DNA of 64,000 nt. It comes from Prauserella flavalba (GTDB lineage: Bacteria; Actinomycetota; Actinomycetes; Mycobacteriales; Pseudonocardiaceae). A model generated the notes under the pieces. That model was not told the origin of the DNA and made no database searches. It saw nothing but the letters and a program-made list of their open reading frames with translations. Numbering within the stretch: position 1 is the stretch's first letter; every line of letters begins with the position of its first letter. The position numbers and the translations under genes are program-made. The DNA lies in the NCBI RefSeq assembly GCF_003202235.1, contig NZ_MASU01000012.1:1-64000 (forward strand). The letters run 5' to 3'. Positions 9,343-18,072 of the stretch are shown one piece after another.

Positions 9343-9417
9343 CCGCCACACACGCGCCCGACCGCGTGTCCGCACTTGGTGATCGCGTGTCCGGCATTCC
9401 CGATCGGACGGCGGGAA
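9343..9417. repeat. Degenerate repeats of the CGCGTGTCCGC type
   Basis: The 196-bp gap between yrbE and the ATPase gene holds two adjacent copies of a unit around CGCGTGTCCG, about 22 bp apart. The same word family, in either orientation, appears at 31917-31984 and 36330-36445. No gene is seen in the gap. Confidence 0.5.
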
Positions 9418-9445
9418 TAACGCACCACCATTGCTTGCCGCGGCA

Positions 9446-10318
9446 CTAGTTCGCGATCGGGGCGTTGGGATCGAGACCCCAGAACAATTGCGTGAACAGG
9501 GTGCTCACGACGTGGATCATCACCATGTTCACCATCATCGACTTCGCGGTATTGGTACCGACGCCGACCGGACCGCCTCTCGAGTTGTACCCGTAATAAC
9601 AGCTGACAAAAATGATCACCGTTCCCATGGCCATCACTTTCGCGAGCACCATCAGGAAGTCGACCGGGCTCTGGTACAGCCAGAAAATGTAGTTGTACCC
9701 GCCTGGCGACACGACACGCAGCTGCAGCACGGTGACGAGATATTCGGAGATGTACAGCATGCCGAGCCCGATCGTGTACAGGAAAGGCATGGCGATCCAG
9801 GTGGCGAGGATGCGAGTGCCGACCAGGTAACTACGCGAGTTGACGCCCATCACCTCCATCGCGTCGATCTCATCGGTGATGCGCATCGACCCGATTTCCG
9901 CGACCAACCCGCAGCCGACCTTCGCGGCGAGAATGTAGCCCCACATGTACGGAGACATTTCCCGGAAACCGCAGTATACGTTGAAGATTCCGGAGTACAG
10001 CGGTGCGCCGATCTGCTTCAACGTGTAGCTCGCCTCGACCGCGCATACCGACCCCATGACGAACTGCATCGCCCAGATGATCAAGCCACTCGAAATGATC
10101 AGAGTGGCGGACTGGCGAAGCACTTCACCGACGTAGTGCCGCACATCGGGAATCCCGCGCACCGTTCTGGCGGAGAACTGCGCGATCTCGCCGCCGGTGG
10201 CGAAACTCTGATGGATCTTCGTGCCGATCACGCCCGGGGTGATGACCAGATCCCTCGGCTTCGGGGCGCCGCTACCCTTCGAATCCCGCCCTTGCTCCGG
10301 GCGGAGAACGCCAGTCAT
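9446..10318 (-). CDS. YrbE/MlaE-family permease (YrbE4B-like)
   Basis: Membrane permease of the Mce ABC transporter, 290 residues with about five or six hydrophobic segments. The MlaE family signature EIDAMEVMGVNSRSYLVGTR is visible, and the C-terminus ends LFWGLDPNAPIAN. It follows the other permease by 19 bp. The two YrbE proteins probably form a heterodimer in the inner membrane above the ATPase. Confidence 0.93.
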   Translation of the reverse strand: MTGVLRPEQGRDSKGSGAPKPRDLVITPGVIGTKIHQSFATGGEIAQFSARTVRGIPDVRHYVGEVLRQSATLIISSGLIIWAMQFVMGSVCAVEASYTLKQIGAPLYSGIFNVYCGFREMSPYMWGYILAAKVGCGLVAEIGSMRITDEIDAMEVMGVNSRSYLVGTRILATWIAMPFLYTIGLGMLYISEYLVTVLQLRVVSPGGYNYIFWLYQSPVDFLMVLAKVMAMGTVIIFVSCYYGYNSRGGPVGVGTNTAKSMMVNMVMIHVVSTLFTQLFWGLDPNAPIAN

Positions 10319-10337
10319 CTGCGCCTGCCTTCCAGGA

Positions 10338-11189
10338 TCACTTGTAGACGTGCATATCGGGGTTCAAACCGAGCAGGATCGTGGTGAACACCCAGTTGAA
10401 GACCCAGATCGCGGCGAACGAGATCACCACGGCCTGGTTGACCGCGCGGCCGACGCCGCTCGGCCCGCCCTCGGCACGGAAACCCTTGTAGCTGCACACC
10501 ACACCGATGATCAACCCGAAGACCGTCGTTTTCACGACGCTGCCCCAGATATCGGTGGTGGTGGCGTTGTCGAAGAAGCTGTTCACGAACGCCGCGGCAC
10601 TCGCGTCGAACACGAACACCGCCGCGATGAAGCCGCCGATCACGCCGAAGACCAGGGCGACCAGGTCCATCAGGCCGGTCATGATGGTCACCGCGATCAC
10701 CCGGGGCAGGATCAGCGTGCGCACCGGGTCGACGCCGAGCACCTCCATCGCGTCGATCTCCTCGCGGATCCGCCTGGCGCCGAGGTCCGCGGTCATCGCG
10801 GTGCCGACCACGCCGGCGATCACCATCGCGTTGATCCACGGGGCGAACTCCCGGACGCTGGCCATGATGAAGAACGAGCCGAGCCGTTCCGGCACGCCGA
10901 AGAGGTTGATGATGTTCCCGCCCTGCAGGCCGGGCGCGCCGAACCCGAACGCGATGGTGGCCACCATCATCGGCAGCCAGCAGAGCTTGAGGATCTGGAC
11001 CATCTGGTCTCGCACCTCACCCCAGTAGCCGACCGGCCGGCGCAGCGCCATCATCACAACCCGGCCACCGAGCTGGGTCATCTCGCCGGCCTGCCGGAAC
11101 GGGCTTGCCACGATGGCCAGTTGCTTCGACGTCGCCTTCGACGAGTTCCGGTGCGCTGCCGGCGGAGGTGACTGCACCGCGCTACTCAT
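10338..11189 (-). CDS. YrbE/MlaE-family permease (YrbE4A-like)
   Basis: First permease of the Mce transporter, 283 residues. ATG 11189 is chosen because it overlaps the end of the upstream membrane-protein gene by 8 bp; the longer frame reaching 11336 is antisense-like in composition. The MlaE signature EEIDAMEVLGVDPVRTLILP is present, with hydrophobic segments before and after it. It begins the classic YrbE-YrbE block and is coupled to the gene before it. Confidence 0.92.
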   Translation of the reverse strand: MSSAVQSPPPAAHRNSSKATSKQLAIVASPFRQAGEMTQLGGRVVMMALRRPVGYWGEVRDQMVQILKLCWLPMMVATIAFGFGAPGLQGGNIINLFGVPERLGSFFIMASVREFAPWINAMVIAGVVGTAMTADLGARRIREEIDAMEVLGVDPVRTLILPRVIAVTIMTGLMDLVALVFGVIGGFIAAVFVFDASAAAFVNSFFDNATTTDIWGSVVKTTVFGLIIGVVCSYKGFRAEGGPSGVGRAVNQAVVISFAAIWVFNWVFTTILLGLNPDMHVYK

Positions 11190-11631
11190 CCGACTCACCC
11201 GCCCCGGATCGGCGGCCGCGGACGAAACCCGTGAGGGCACCGACAAGCGCCGCAACCGCGACCGTGGACACGATCTGCACCGGCGAACGGCCGGCGGGCT
11301 GCAGCAGCACCAAGGGCAGTATGAGCAGGTACGCACCCACCGCGGAAACCAACCCGAACCAACGAAAATCGGCCGACATTCCCGGCTTCCACGCGGCCAC
11401 CACGAAGGCGGCGACCGCGGTGAGCACCAGCCAGAACGAACCCACCACCGGCAGGTACCGCGCCGCCGCCGGCGCGAGCAGGCCGCCGATCAGCAACACC
11501 GCGAAACCACGCCATGCGCCGCGCACCACGGCCACCGGATCGAACTTGTCCAGCCAACCCGCCAGGTCGCGCGAATCCCGTCCGGCGGAAAACCTGTGCC
11601 GGGAAAGCTGAGAAATCTGAGAAAGTCGCAT
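11182..11631 (-). CDS. Small membrane protein between the sigma factor and yrbE
   Basis: A 149-residue protein of unknown function. ATG 11631 is preceded by AGGTGAGGG, which overlaps the sigma-factor stop codon. The N-terminal 40 residues are polar; three or four hydrophobic segments follow (about 42-60, 63-82, 90-112, 118-138), and the C-terminus is basic and acidic (FVRGRRSGAGESDE). Its place between an ECF sigma factor and the permease suggests either an anti-sigma-like membrane partner or an accessory transporter subunit. No anti-sigma zinc motif is visible, so both ideas are inference. Confidence 0.75.
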   Translation of the reverse strand: MRLSQISQLSRHRFSAGRDSRDLAGWLDKFDPVAVVRGAWRGFAVLLIGGLLAPAAARYLPVVGSFWLVLTAVAAFVVAAWKPGMSADFRWFGLVSAVGAYLLILPLVLLQPAGRSPVQIVSTVAVAALVGALTGFVRGRRSGAGESDE

Positions 11632-11635
11632 ACCC

Positions 11636-12352
11636 TCACCTGATCCCTTTCGCGAAGAGGTGGTTCGTGGCCCGCTCACCCACCGGCACCCGGTCACGAG
11701 CGGGCGGCCGAGGCTGGTCGATAAGCTCCGCCAGCCTGCGGACCGCCCGGTGCTGCAACGCCCGGATCGAGCCGACATTGCGCCGCATGATCGCGGCGGT
11801 TTCCGCCACCGAGCGGTCCTCGTAGAACCGCAGGACGATGCACTGCCGCTGTGCGCCGGTGAGCTGCTCGATGCCCGCGCGCAGCTCCGAGCCGGCCACC
11901 CGCGACAGCACCGCCTGTTCCGCACTGTCGGCCAGGACGTTCGCCGGTTCCAGGTCATCGCTGGCCAGCTCGTACCGCGAGTAGGCCGACCGCTGGTGAT
12001 CGATCATCACGTTGCGCGCGATGGTGATGATCCAGGCCCGCACCGCACGGCCACGAAACTCCACCGACTCGATCCGGCGGAAAGCACGCATGAACGTCTC
12101 ACTGGTCAGGTCTTCGGCCAGCGACGCATTTCTCGTGCGCTGCAGGACATAGGCGTACACCAAACGGTAATTGTTGTCGTACAGCCGGCCGAAAGCGTCG
12201 ACGTCGCCGCTTTGTGCCTGCTTCACCAGCTTCCAGTCGTCGTTTCGCGACCGCAGTACCGCGACCGCGACCGACTCGCCGGCGGTGGTCTCCTGGTACT
12301 TTTCCACCACGGTGGAGCCCGCACTGTTACCGAGATTGGTGAGTCTCACCAT
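11636..12352 (-). CDS. ECF-type RNA polymerase sigma factor
   Basis: Alternative sigma factor of 238 residues. Region 2 is visible at about 55-110 (AFGRLYDNNYRLVYAYV, AEDLTSETFMRAFRR) and region 4 near 165-212 (LTGAQRQCIVLRFYEDRS, then RRNVGSIRALQHRAVRRL). It carries a 35-residue N-terminal extension and a basic C-terminal tail. It ends 4 bp before the membrane-protein gene and begins 35 bp after the SCP2-like gene. It may drive the Mce half of the run or respond to its substrate; a self-recognised promoter could not be identified by eye. Confidence 0.88.
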   Translation of the reverse strand: MVRLTNLGNSAGSTVVEKYQETTAGESVAVAVLRSRNDDWKLVKQAQSGDVDAFGRLYDNNYRLVYAYVLQRTRNASLAEDLTSETFMRAFRRIESVEFRGRAVRAWIITIARNVMIDHQRSAYSRYELASDDLEPANVLADSAEQAVLSRVAGSELRAGIEQLTGAQRQCIVLRFYEDRSVAETAAIMRRNVGSIRALQHRAVRRLAELIDQPRPPARDRVPVGERATNHLFAKGIR

Positions 12353-12387
12353 TGAGATCCGTCCCGCTTTCCACCGCGACCTGTGCG

Positions 12388-12810
12388 TCAGGCTCGCTCG
12401 TCGTCGAGTACGCGCGGCTCCAGTTCGATGAGCTTGGCGATGATGTAGTTGAACTGCGGGATGTTCTTCATCAAGGGGCCCATCTTTCCCTTGACCGAGA
12501 TCTGCTTGCTGACCAGCGCGATGTTCACGCTCAGCTCGCCGGTCATCAGCATCCGCTCCCAGTTCTTGCTGTCCCCGGAGAGCACGAATTCACTGCTCGG
12601 CACGTCCGCGACATCGTCGAACACGGTGACATCGGACATCACGCCCTCGGTGAAGTTCATCCGGACGACGAGCGGAAGTTCTCCGGTGTAGACATGGGTC
12701 ATCCCGAACGTCATCTTCCCGGCCTTCTTGCGCCAGACCGGATCACCATTGAGCGTTTCCGCGAGCGCGTCGTAGAGCTCACGAGTTCCGAAAGTGGGCC
12801 TGCTGGTCAT
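12388..12810 (-). CDS. SCP2 sterol-carrier-like protein
   Basis: A 140-residue soluble protein with the SCP2-like alpha/beta pattern and no catalytic motif, expected to bind a hydrophobic ligand. Residues such as RMNFTEGVMSDVTVFDD and VLSGDSKNWERMLMTGEL fit the SCP2 core. The start is ATG 12810, 41 bp after the dehydrogenase stop. It lies exactly between the dioxygenase genes and the sigma/mce genes, so a role as an intracellular carrier for the imported substrate is plausible but inferred. Confidence 0.75.
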   Translation of the reverse strand: MTSRPTFGTRELYDALAETLNGDPVWRKKAGKMTFGMTHVYTGELPLVVRMNFTEGVMSDVTVFDDVADVPSSEFVLSGDSKNWERMLMTGELSVNIALVSKQISVKGKMGPLMKNIPQFNYIIAKLIELEPRVLDDERA

Positions 12811-12851
12811 TGATTTTTCCTTTCCCTTTCAGAGCCGGGACTTACCTCGTC

Positions 12852-13664
12852 CTACAGATCGTTTCCGCCGGCGACCTCGGCGAGGCCGCGAACACCCATC
12901 CCGCCGTCACAGTTGATGATCGCGCCGGTCGACGCAGACGAATTGCTCTTCGACGCCAGCAATACGTAATTCCCGGCGTAGTCGGCGGCTTCCGGCAGCT
13001 GTTGCAATACCGTGCACTGCTTGACCAGATCGGCAAGGGGAACCGAAGAAATATTGGTCTCGCCGAGGCCGAGTGCACCCGGCCCCCTCAGGTCGGTGAG
13101 CATGCCGCCGGGTGCGACCCCGTTCACCCGGATCTTGGGTGCCAGTTCGAAGGCCAGTTCCTTGATCAGCCCGACCACCGCGTGCTTGGACGCGGTGTAC
13201 AGCGGGCCGCCGCCACCGGGATAGAACCCGGCGTTGGACACCGTCAAAATGATCGATCCGCCGGTAGCGGCCAATTCCCGAACGGCGGCCTTGGCACCGA
13301 GCAGATAGCCCTTGACATTGATGTGGAACATCTCGTCGAACAGCTTGTCCAGGCTGTCCTCCGGCATGTCGACCAACTTGGTGGAGAAGTCCCAGATCGC
13401 CGCGTTGGCGACAAAGGTATCGAGCCGGCCGAATCGCGCCACGGTTTCGCCGACGACCCGGACATTGTCCTGATAACTGGTCACATCACCGTGGACGCCG
13501 ACAACGGCGTCGCCGAGATCGGCTTCGAGCTTGGCGAGTTTTTCCGCCGACCGCTCCAGGACACCGACCTGCGCGCCTTCTGCCAGGAATCGCTCCACCA
13601 CGGCCCGGCCGAGGCCGGAACCACCGCCGGTGACAACAGCAACGTTGCCCTGCAACCAACCCAT
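12852..13664 (-). CDS. cis-2,3-dihydrodiol 2,3-dehydrogenase (BphB/HcaB type SDR)
   Basis: Short-chain dehydrogenase that oxidises the cis-dihydrodiol made by the dioxygenase to a catechol with NAD+. It has 270 residues, cofactor motif TGGGSGLGR (about 12-20), NAG-type ANAA (86-89) and the catalytic set Asn115, Ser143, Tyr156, Lys160. The ATG at 13664 follows AAGAGGT at good spacing. It resembles the BphB group by its WDFS motif and length. It lies after the ferredoxin reductase in the same run. Confidence 0.87.
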   Translation of the reverse strand: MGWLQGNVAVVTGGGSGLGRAVVERFLAEGAQVGVLERSAEKLAKLEADLGDAVVGVHGDVTSYQDNVRVVGETVARFGRLDTFVANAAIWDFSTKLVDMPEDSLDKLFDEMFHINVKGYLLGAKAAVRELAATGGSIILTVSNAGFYPGGGGPLYTASKHAVVGLIKELAFELAPKIRVNGVAPGGMLTDLRGPGALGLGETNISSVPLADLVKQCTVLQQLPEAADYAGNYVLLASKSNSSASTGAIINCDGGMGVRGLAEVAGGNDL

Positions 13665-13709
13665 GTCTGACCTCTTATCGCTTGTCTGAGCTGTCACACT
13701 GCTGACCTG

Positions 13710-14972
13710 TCACGCTTCTGCCGCTCGCACCGCGGTGTCCGCGCTCCTGATCGCGGTCCGGATGTCGACCGACTCGTCCCGCACGGCGTCGACGTCGACG
13801 AGCGCTTCCCGCGCCAACGCGCGGCGCACCGCCCGCAGCTCCCGGCGCCGGTTCACCGCCACCGCGCCCTGCACGCGTCCCTGCTCGGAGAAGACCCACA
13901 GCGCGCCTTCGGCGCTGTCCGGGTCCCCCCGGCGAACCACGTCCGTGCCGAGCATCGGCAGCCCGGCGATCTCCCAGCGCCGACCGTGCTGCTCGGTCCA
14001 CGCCCAGGGAATGTCGTCGTAGGGCTCGTCATGACCGAGCATCGACTCGACCGCGTTCGCGGCCTGGTTCTGCGCGTTCTGCCAGTGCTCGACGCGAAGC
14101 CTGCGGTTGAAGGCCCGGCTGGGGAACCGTGCCAAGTCACCCGCCGCATAGATCTCCGGAATCGAGGTGCGGCTCGACGAGTCGACGACCACACCGTTAT
14201 CGACCGCGAGCCCGGCGCCGACCGCCAGGTCGACCACCGGCTCCGAACCGATGCCGATCACCACCGCGCCGGCCGGCAGCACCGTCCCGTCCCCGACTTC
14301 GACCGACTCCACCCGGTCGAACCCGTTGATCGACTTCAGCGGTGACCGCGCCAGGACCCGTACCCCGTTCTCGCGGTGCCGGCCGAGCAACCAGCGCGCG
14401 GCCTCCTCCCCGAGCGCGTGCCGCATCGGCAGGTCACCGGCCATCAGCAGGGTCACGTCGGCACCCTGCTCGGCCAGGGTCGATGCCAGCTCCGAGCCGA
14501 TGAAGCCCTCTCCGACCACGACCAAGGGCACGCCACGCTCGATCACTTCCCGCAGGGCCTGCGCGTGCTCAAGGTCCCGCAGGTGGTGGACCCCGCTCAG
14601 CCACTCACCTGGCACCCCGGCCGAGCGGGGGCGCACGCCGGTACCCAACAGCACGCGGTCCGCGCCGATCCGCGTACCACCGGCCAGCTCGACCGCGCGC
14701 TCGGCCGGGCGGAGCCGGGTCGCCGGCCGCCCGAGCACCAGTTCGATTTCCCACTCCGCGTACGCATCGGCGGGATGAACCGCCAGCCGCTCCGCAGGCA
14801 GGTCACCGCCGAGGAACTCCTTGGACAGCGGCGGGCGCTCGTACGGCAGGTGCGATTCCGCGCCGATCAACCGAATCCGCCCGGAGAACCCTCGCTCGCG
14901 AAGGGCAACCGCCGCGCTCGCCCCGGCCAGGCCGGCGCCGATGACGGCGACCGAGTCGAACGATGCGGTCAT
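13710..14972 (-). CDS. Ferredoxin reductase of the ring dioxygenase (BphA4/HcaD type)
   Basis: FAD/NAD-dependent reductase that passes electrons from NADH to the Rieske ferredoxin. The start ATG 14972 overlaps the ferredoxin stop (ATGA), giving 420 residues. It has an N-terminal FAD motif IGAGLAGASAA, the PPLSKEFL motif typical of this class, NAD-binding VVGEGFIGSELAS, and a second FAD motif IYAAGDLA. A C-terminal reductase domain follows. It is part of a three-component dioxygenase with the two oxygenase subunits and the ferredoxin. Confidence 0.92.
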   Translation of the reverse strand: MTASFDSVAVIGAGLAGASAAVALRERGFSGRIRLIGAESHLPYERPPLSKEFLGGDLPAERLAVHPADAYAEWEIELVLGRPATRLRPAERAVELAGGTRIGADRVLLGTGVRPRSAGVPGEWLSGVHHLRDLEHAQALREVIERGVPLVVVGEGFIGSELASTLAEQGADVTLLMAGDLPMRHALGEEAARWLLGRHRENGVRVLARSPLKSINGFDRVESVEVGDGTVLPAGAVVIGIGSEPVVDLAVGAGLAVDNGVVVDSSSRTSIPEIYAAGDLARFPSRAFNRRLRVEHWQNAQNQAANAVESMLGHDEPYDDIPWAWTEQHGRRWEIAGLPMLGTDVVRRGDPDSAEGALWVFSEQGRVQGAVAVNRRRELRAVRRALAREALVDVDAVRDESVDIRTAIRSADTAVRAAEA

Positions 14973-15340
14973 GACGCGTTCCTCGCCCCGCCGTCCGCCC
15001 ACTCCGGCGTGGTTCCCACCAGGACGACCACGGTGTCGTCCCGGATCTCCACGGCGTGCGTGCGCACCGGCTTGCTGGCCGGCAGCGAGCAGGGCCTGCC
15101 GGTGCGGAGATCGAAGCGGGAGATATGCCACGGACACTCGACCAGGTGCCCGTCGAGATCACCTTCACTCAGCGAAGCGTCCGCGTGCGAGCATGTGTCG
15201 TCGATCGCGTAGAAAACCCCGTCCACATTGAACACCGCGATCGGACGCTCCGCGTCGATCTTCCGTACTTGCCCAGGAGGCAGCTCTTCCACCTTGCACA
15301 CCACAAGGGTTTCCGAACCGGAGGGGACGGACGAGCTCAT
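14969..15340 (-). CDS. Rieske-type ferredoxin of the ring dioxygenase
   Basis: Small [2Fe-2S] electron carrier of 123 residues. Rieske ligands are Cys50, His52, Cys69 and His72 (CSHAD and CPWH). ATG 15340 is preceded by AAAGGTG; a GTG five codons upstream is possible but has no better site. It carries electrons from the reductase to the alpha subunit. Confidence 0.92.
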   Translation of the reverse strand: MSSSVPSGSETLVVCKVEELPPGQVRKIDAERPIAVFNVDGVFYAIDDTCSHADASLSEGDLDGHLVECPWHISRFDLRTGRPCSLPASKPVRTHAVEIRDDTVVVLVGTTPEWADGGARNAS

Positions 15341-15436
15341 GAGCACACCTTTCACGTAGCGCAGCTGTCATCGAGCGGATGAGCGCCGCATCGCTGCCGG
15401 GAGGAACGTCGTAATGCGCGGGTGCTTTTCCCGCGG

Positions 15437-16294
15437 TCAGACCATGGAGCCGCGGTGGCCCCAGAGGCTGGGTCCGGCGATCTCGGTCACCGTCCAGGTC
15501 GAATCGTCGACGAGCACGCCACCGTGGCCGTATTCCAACCCGAAACCCGAAGGTGTCCTGGCGTAGAACGAGAACATCTCGTCGTTCGAATGGCGACCGA
15601 GGTCCATCATGATTCCGGCACCGCCGTCGCGGCAGGCGTCGTGTGCGCGCCCGACCATGTCCACATCCGTGACCTCGACCATGAAATGGTGGATTCCCTT
15701 GGCCTCGGCCTCGATCAGCGCGACACTGTGGTGACGCGGGTTGCAGCGCAGGAAGGCGACCCTGGCCGGACCGAGGCGAAGCGTGTCACTGAGCCGGAAT
15801 CCGAGCACGTCGGTGTAGAAGCGCACGGCATCGTCGAAGACCGGGGTCATCAGCACGACGTGCCCGAGGCCGAGGCCGCCGGTGACGAAATTCGCTGATC
15901 GAGGGGAGATGAACGGTTCGACCGACTTGCGCTGGCCGTAGAAGAATTCGAGAGTGAACCCGGAGCCGTCGACCGTCTTGGCCAACCCCTGGACGTCGCG
16001 CGCGGCGGCTTCGTCGGCGCCGCACCGGGTCACCGTCAGGCCGTCCCCTTCCAATCGTGCGATGACGTCTTCGAGGCCGGCGGCGTCCGGTACTTCCCAG
16101 CCGATCCTGGTCAGTTCCTCATCGGCACCCTCTTCGAACTCCAGGCGGTAACTCCGGTCGTCGAGGCGAACCCTGGTGACGCCGTCGGGGTTGCTCTGAC
16201 AGATCTGCATGCCGAGCACATTCCCGGCGAACTTGAGCCATTCGTCCTTTTTGGACGTTGAGATCGAGAGATGACCTAGCGCATTCACTGACAC
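15437..16294 (-). CDS. Extradiol ring-cleavage dioxygenase (BphC type)
   Basis: Cleaves the catechol made by the pathway next to its hydroxyl groups. GTG 16294 follows GGAGG by 5 bp, giving 285 residues. Two vicinal-oxygen-chelate modules are visible. The Fe(II) ligands are His145 (GLGHVVL), His202 or His203 (GIHHFMVEV) and Glu254 (GFGLEYG), with a catalytic His near 189. Length and ligands fit 2,3-dihydroxybiphenyl 1,2-dioxygenase-like enzymes. Confidence 0.92.
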   Translation of the reverse strand: MSVNALGHLSISTSKKDEWLKFAGNVLGMQICQSNPDGVTRVRLDDRSYRLEFEEGADEELTRIGWEVPDAAGLEDVIARLEGDGLTVTRCGADEAAARDVQGLAKTVDGSGFTLEFFYGQRKSVEPFISPRSANFVTGGLGLGHVVLMTPVFDDAVRFYTDVLGFRLSDTLRLGPARVAFLRCNPRHHSVALIEAEAKGIHHFMVEVTDVDMVGRAHDACRDGGAGIMMDLGRHSNDEMFSFYARTPSGFGLEYGHGGVLVDDSTWTVTEIAGPSLWGHRGSMV

Positions 16295-16313
16295 GTTTTC
16301 CTCCAAGATCGTT

Positions 16314-17204
16314 TCACGAAGAAGCCAAGAAGTTGACCGTCAGCCGGTTGAACTCGTCGCGGTGCTCCAGCTGGGCCCAGTGCCCGCACCTCGGGAACAC
16401 GTGCAGCCGCGCATCCGGCATGCGCTTCAACAGGAAGAAGGCGCCGTCCAGCGGGAGCACCCGGTCGTCGCGACCCCACACCAGCAGGGTCTTGTGCTGG
16501 ATCCGGTCGACGTCCCGCCACAGTTCCTCCGGCAACCCGTCGCCGTCCGGGCCGAACGCCTGGTAGAGGCGGGTGGCATAGTCCATCGCCTCCGCGGTCG
16601 TCGCGGCCGCAAACCGGTCTTCGAGCACCTCCGGCGGCACCGTCTTCGACTCGTAGGTCATGACCTCGATGAGGTTCTTCATCCGGTCGATGCTGGGGCC
16701 CGGTGGGGCGTAGAACGAGAAGAGGACCTTGAGCCCTTCCGAGGGGTCCGCGGAGAAGAGGTTCAGCGCTCCGCCCGCGGGGCCCATCAGCACCAGCCGG
16801 TCGACCCGATCGGGGAAGTCCAGCGCTAGTTTCAGCGAGGTGCCGCCGCCGAGCGAGTTGCCGACCAGGTGCACCTGCGGAATGTCGAGCGACTCCAGCA
16901 GCGCGTCGAGCACCCTGGCGTTGAAAGTCCAGACCCCGTCCTTGACCACCGGCTTGTCGGATTTGCCGTAGCCGGGTTGGTCGACGACGAGTACCCGGAA
17001 GTACTGGGCGAGCCCGGCCACGTTCTGCGAGAAGTTGCTCCAGCCCGAGGCGCCGGGGCCACCACCGTGCAACAGCACGAGCGGTGGTCGCGCCGCGGCC
17101 GCGGCCGTACGCGCACCCGTGTCGTGATAGTGAATGCGAAGGTCCTCGAGGTCGGCGAAACGCGAGGTTTCGTCGGCGGTGAGGTTACCGCTCGTGCGCG
17201 TCAT
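16314..17204 (-). CDS. Meta-cleavage product hydrolase (BphD/MhpC type)
   Basis: Alpha/beta hydrolase that splits the C-C bond of the extradiol product. ATG 17204 is preceded by GGAGG, giving 296 residues; the frame continues upstream only because it passes through the 21-bp repeats. It has the oxyanion motif LLHGGGPGASGWSNF, the nucleophile Ser117 in GNSLGG, the acid in VWGRDDRVLP and the catalytic His in RCGHWAQLEH. The HGGGPGA motif is characteristic of this C-C hydrolase family. Confidence 0.92.
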   Translation of the reverse strand: MTRTSGNLTADETSRFADLEDLRIHYHDTGARTAAAAARPPLVLLHGGGPGASGWSNFSQNVAGLAQYFRVLVVDQPGYGKSDKPVVKDGVWTFNARVLDALLESLDIPQVHLVGNSLGGGTSLKLALDFPDRVDRLVLMGPAGGALNLFSADPSEGLKVLFSFYAPPGPSIDRMKNLIEVMTYESKTVPPEVLEDRFAAATTAEAMDYATRLYQAFGPDGDGLPEELWRDVDRIQHKTLLVWGRDDRVLPLDGAFFLLKRMPDARLHVFPRCGHWAQLEHRDEFNRLTVNFLASS

Positions 17205-17248
17205 ACTGAATGCCTCCGTAGTGCATCCGAGGTAGTGGTTTCCCGGCG

Positions 17249-17523
17249 TCGAGTTGGCCGTTACCGGCGGCGAGTTGGCCTTGCGCGGCGTCCATTTGGC
17301 CGATTCCGGCAGCGAATTTGCGTTACTGGAACCGAGTTGGCCGTTACCGGCGGCGAATTCGGGTTTCCAGGGGCGAGTCGGCCGGTTCCGACCGGCACCG
17401 GTGAACGATCCCGGTCCGGCACTGGCGAATTCGCGCACGGAACCGGCCAACTCGCCAACAGAACCGGCCAACTCGGTGACAGAACTAGCCAACTCGGTGA
17501 CGGAACCGGCCAACTCGGTGTTA
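17249..17523. repeat. 21-bp tandem repeats in two opposing halves between hydrolase and beta-subunit genes
   Basis: Four adjacent 21-bp units begin at 17440, 17461, 17482 and 17503, all close to GAACCGGCCAACTCGGTGAC. The left part (17249-17362) holds copies in the opposite orientation around CGAGTTGGCCGTTACCGG. The right end includes the TAA stop of the beta subunit (17521-17523). The region has no gene of its own, and opposing copies could fold in the transcript. This covers the 316-bp gap between the two genes. Confidence 0.85.
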
Positions 17524-18072
17524 GAGGAAGATGCTCATGTTCTTGGCGAGAATCAGGGTCTGGTCGAGGAAGATCGAGCGGCGCGCGATCAACCAGCCGT
17601 AGTCCGCGTCCTCGCTTTGCCGCAGCACGTCCTCCCGGAATCCGACGAAGAAGTCGACGTCGCGGTCGAGACGGCCCCGATAGAGCAGAATGTTGCTGCG
17701 CACAAGGAGCTCGGAGGGGGAATCCCCGAGTTCGATGATCACGTTGTGCACCATGTGCCTGGTTCGCGAAGGGGGCTCCTCCGCCCAGGCCATACCCGAC
17801 CGGATCCTGGTGACCCGCTCCTCCAGTGCCCGCTTGTTCTCGTCGAAATGCGCGACCTCGTTCGATGCCGAGAATTCCTTGTCGAGTTCGCGCTCGTAGC
17901 GAACCGTCCTGGTCGGCATCCAGTAATGCACGTCGTCGCTGAACAGGTCGAGCCATTCCTCGAACCGCCGCTCGTCGAGGAACCGTGCCTCCAGGTAGAG
18001 GAACTGTTCGATCTGGTGCTGCAGTTCGACGTCGACCGACGTTACGGGGGAACTCTCGAGTTGCGCAGTCAT
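17521..18072 (-). CDS. Ring-hydroxylating dioxygenase beta subunit (BphA2/HcaF type)
   Basis: Structural small subunit of the terminal oxygenase, 183 residues, normal for the family. Visible family features are [20 protein letters not shown] near the N-terminus, DVHYWMP and RHMVHNV. ATG 18072 overlaps the stop of the alpha subunit (ATGA), so the subunits are made together. It packs with the alpha subunit in an alpha3beta3 hexamer. Confidence 0.92.
   Translation of the reverse strand: MTAQLESSPVTSVDVELQHQIEQFLYLEARFLDERRFEEWLDLFSDDVHYWMPTRTVRYERELDKEFSASNEVAHFDENKRALEERVTRIRSGMAWAEEPPSRTRHMVHNVIIELGDSPSELLVRSNILLYRGRLDRDVDFFVGFREDVLRQSEDADYGWLIARRSIFLDQTLILAKNMSIFL

Noticed and set aside
17205-17513. 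Hydrolase with about 100 extra N-terminal residues rich in VTELAGS repeats
   Set aside because: The extra codons are the 21-bp DNA repeats read in frame. A strong ribosome site precedes ATG 17204 and the family length fits that start.
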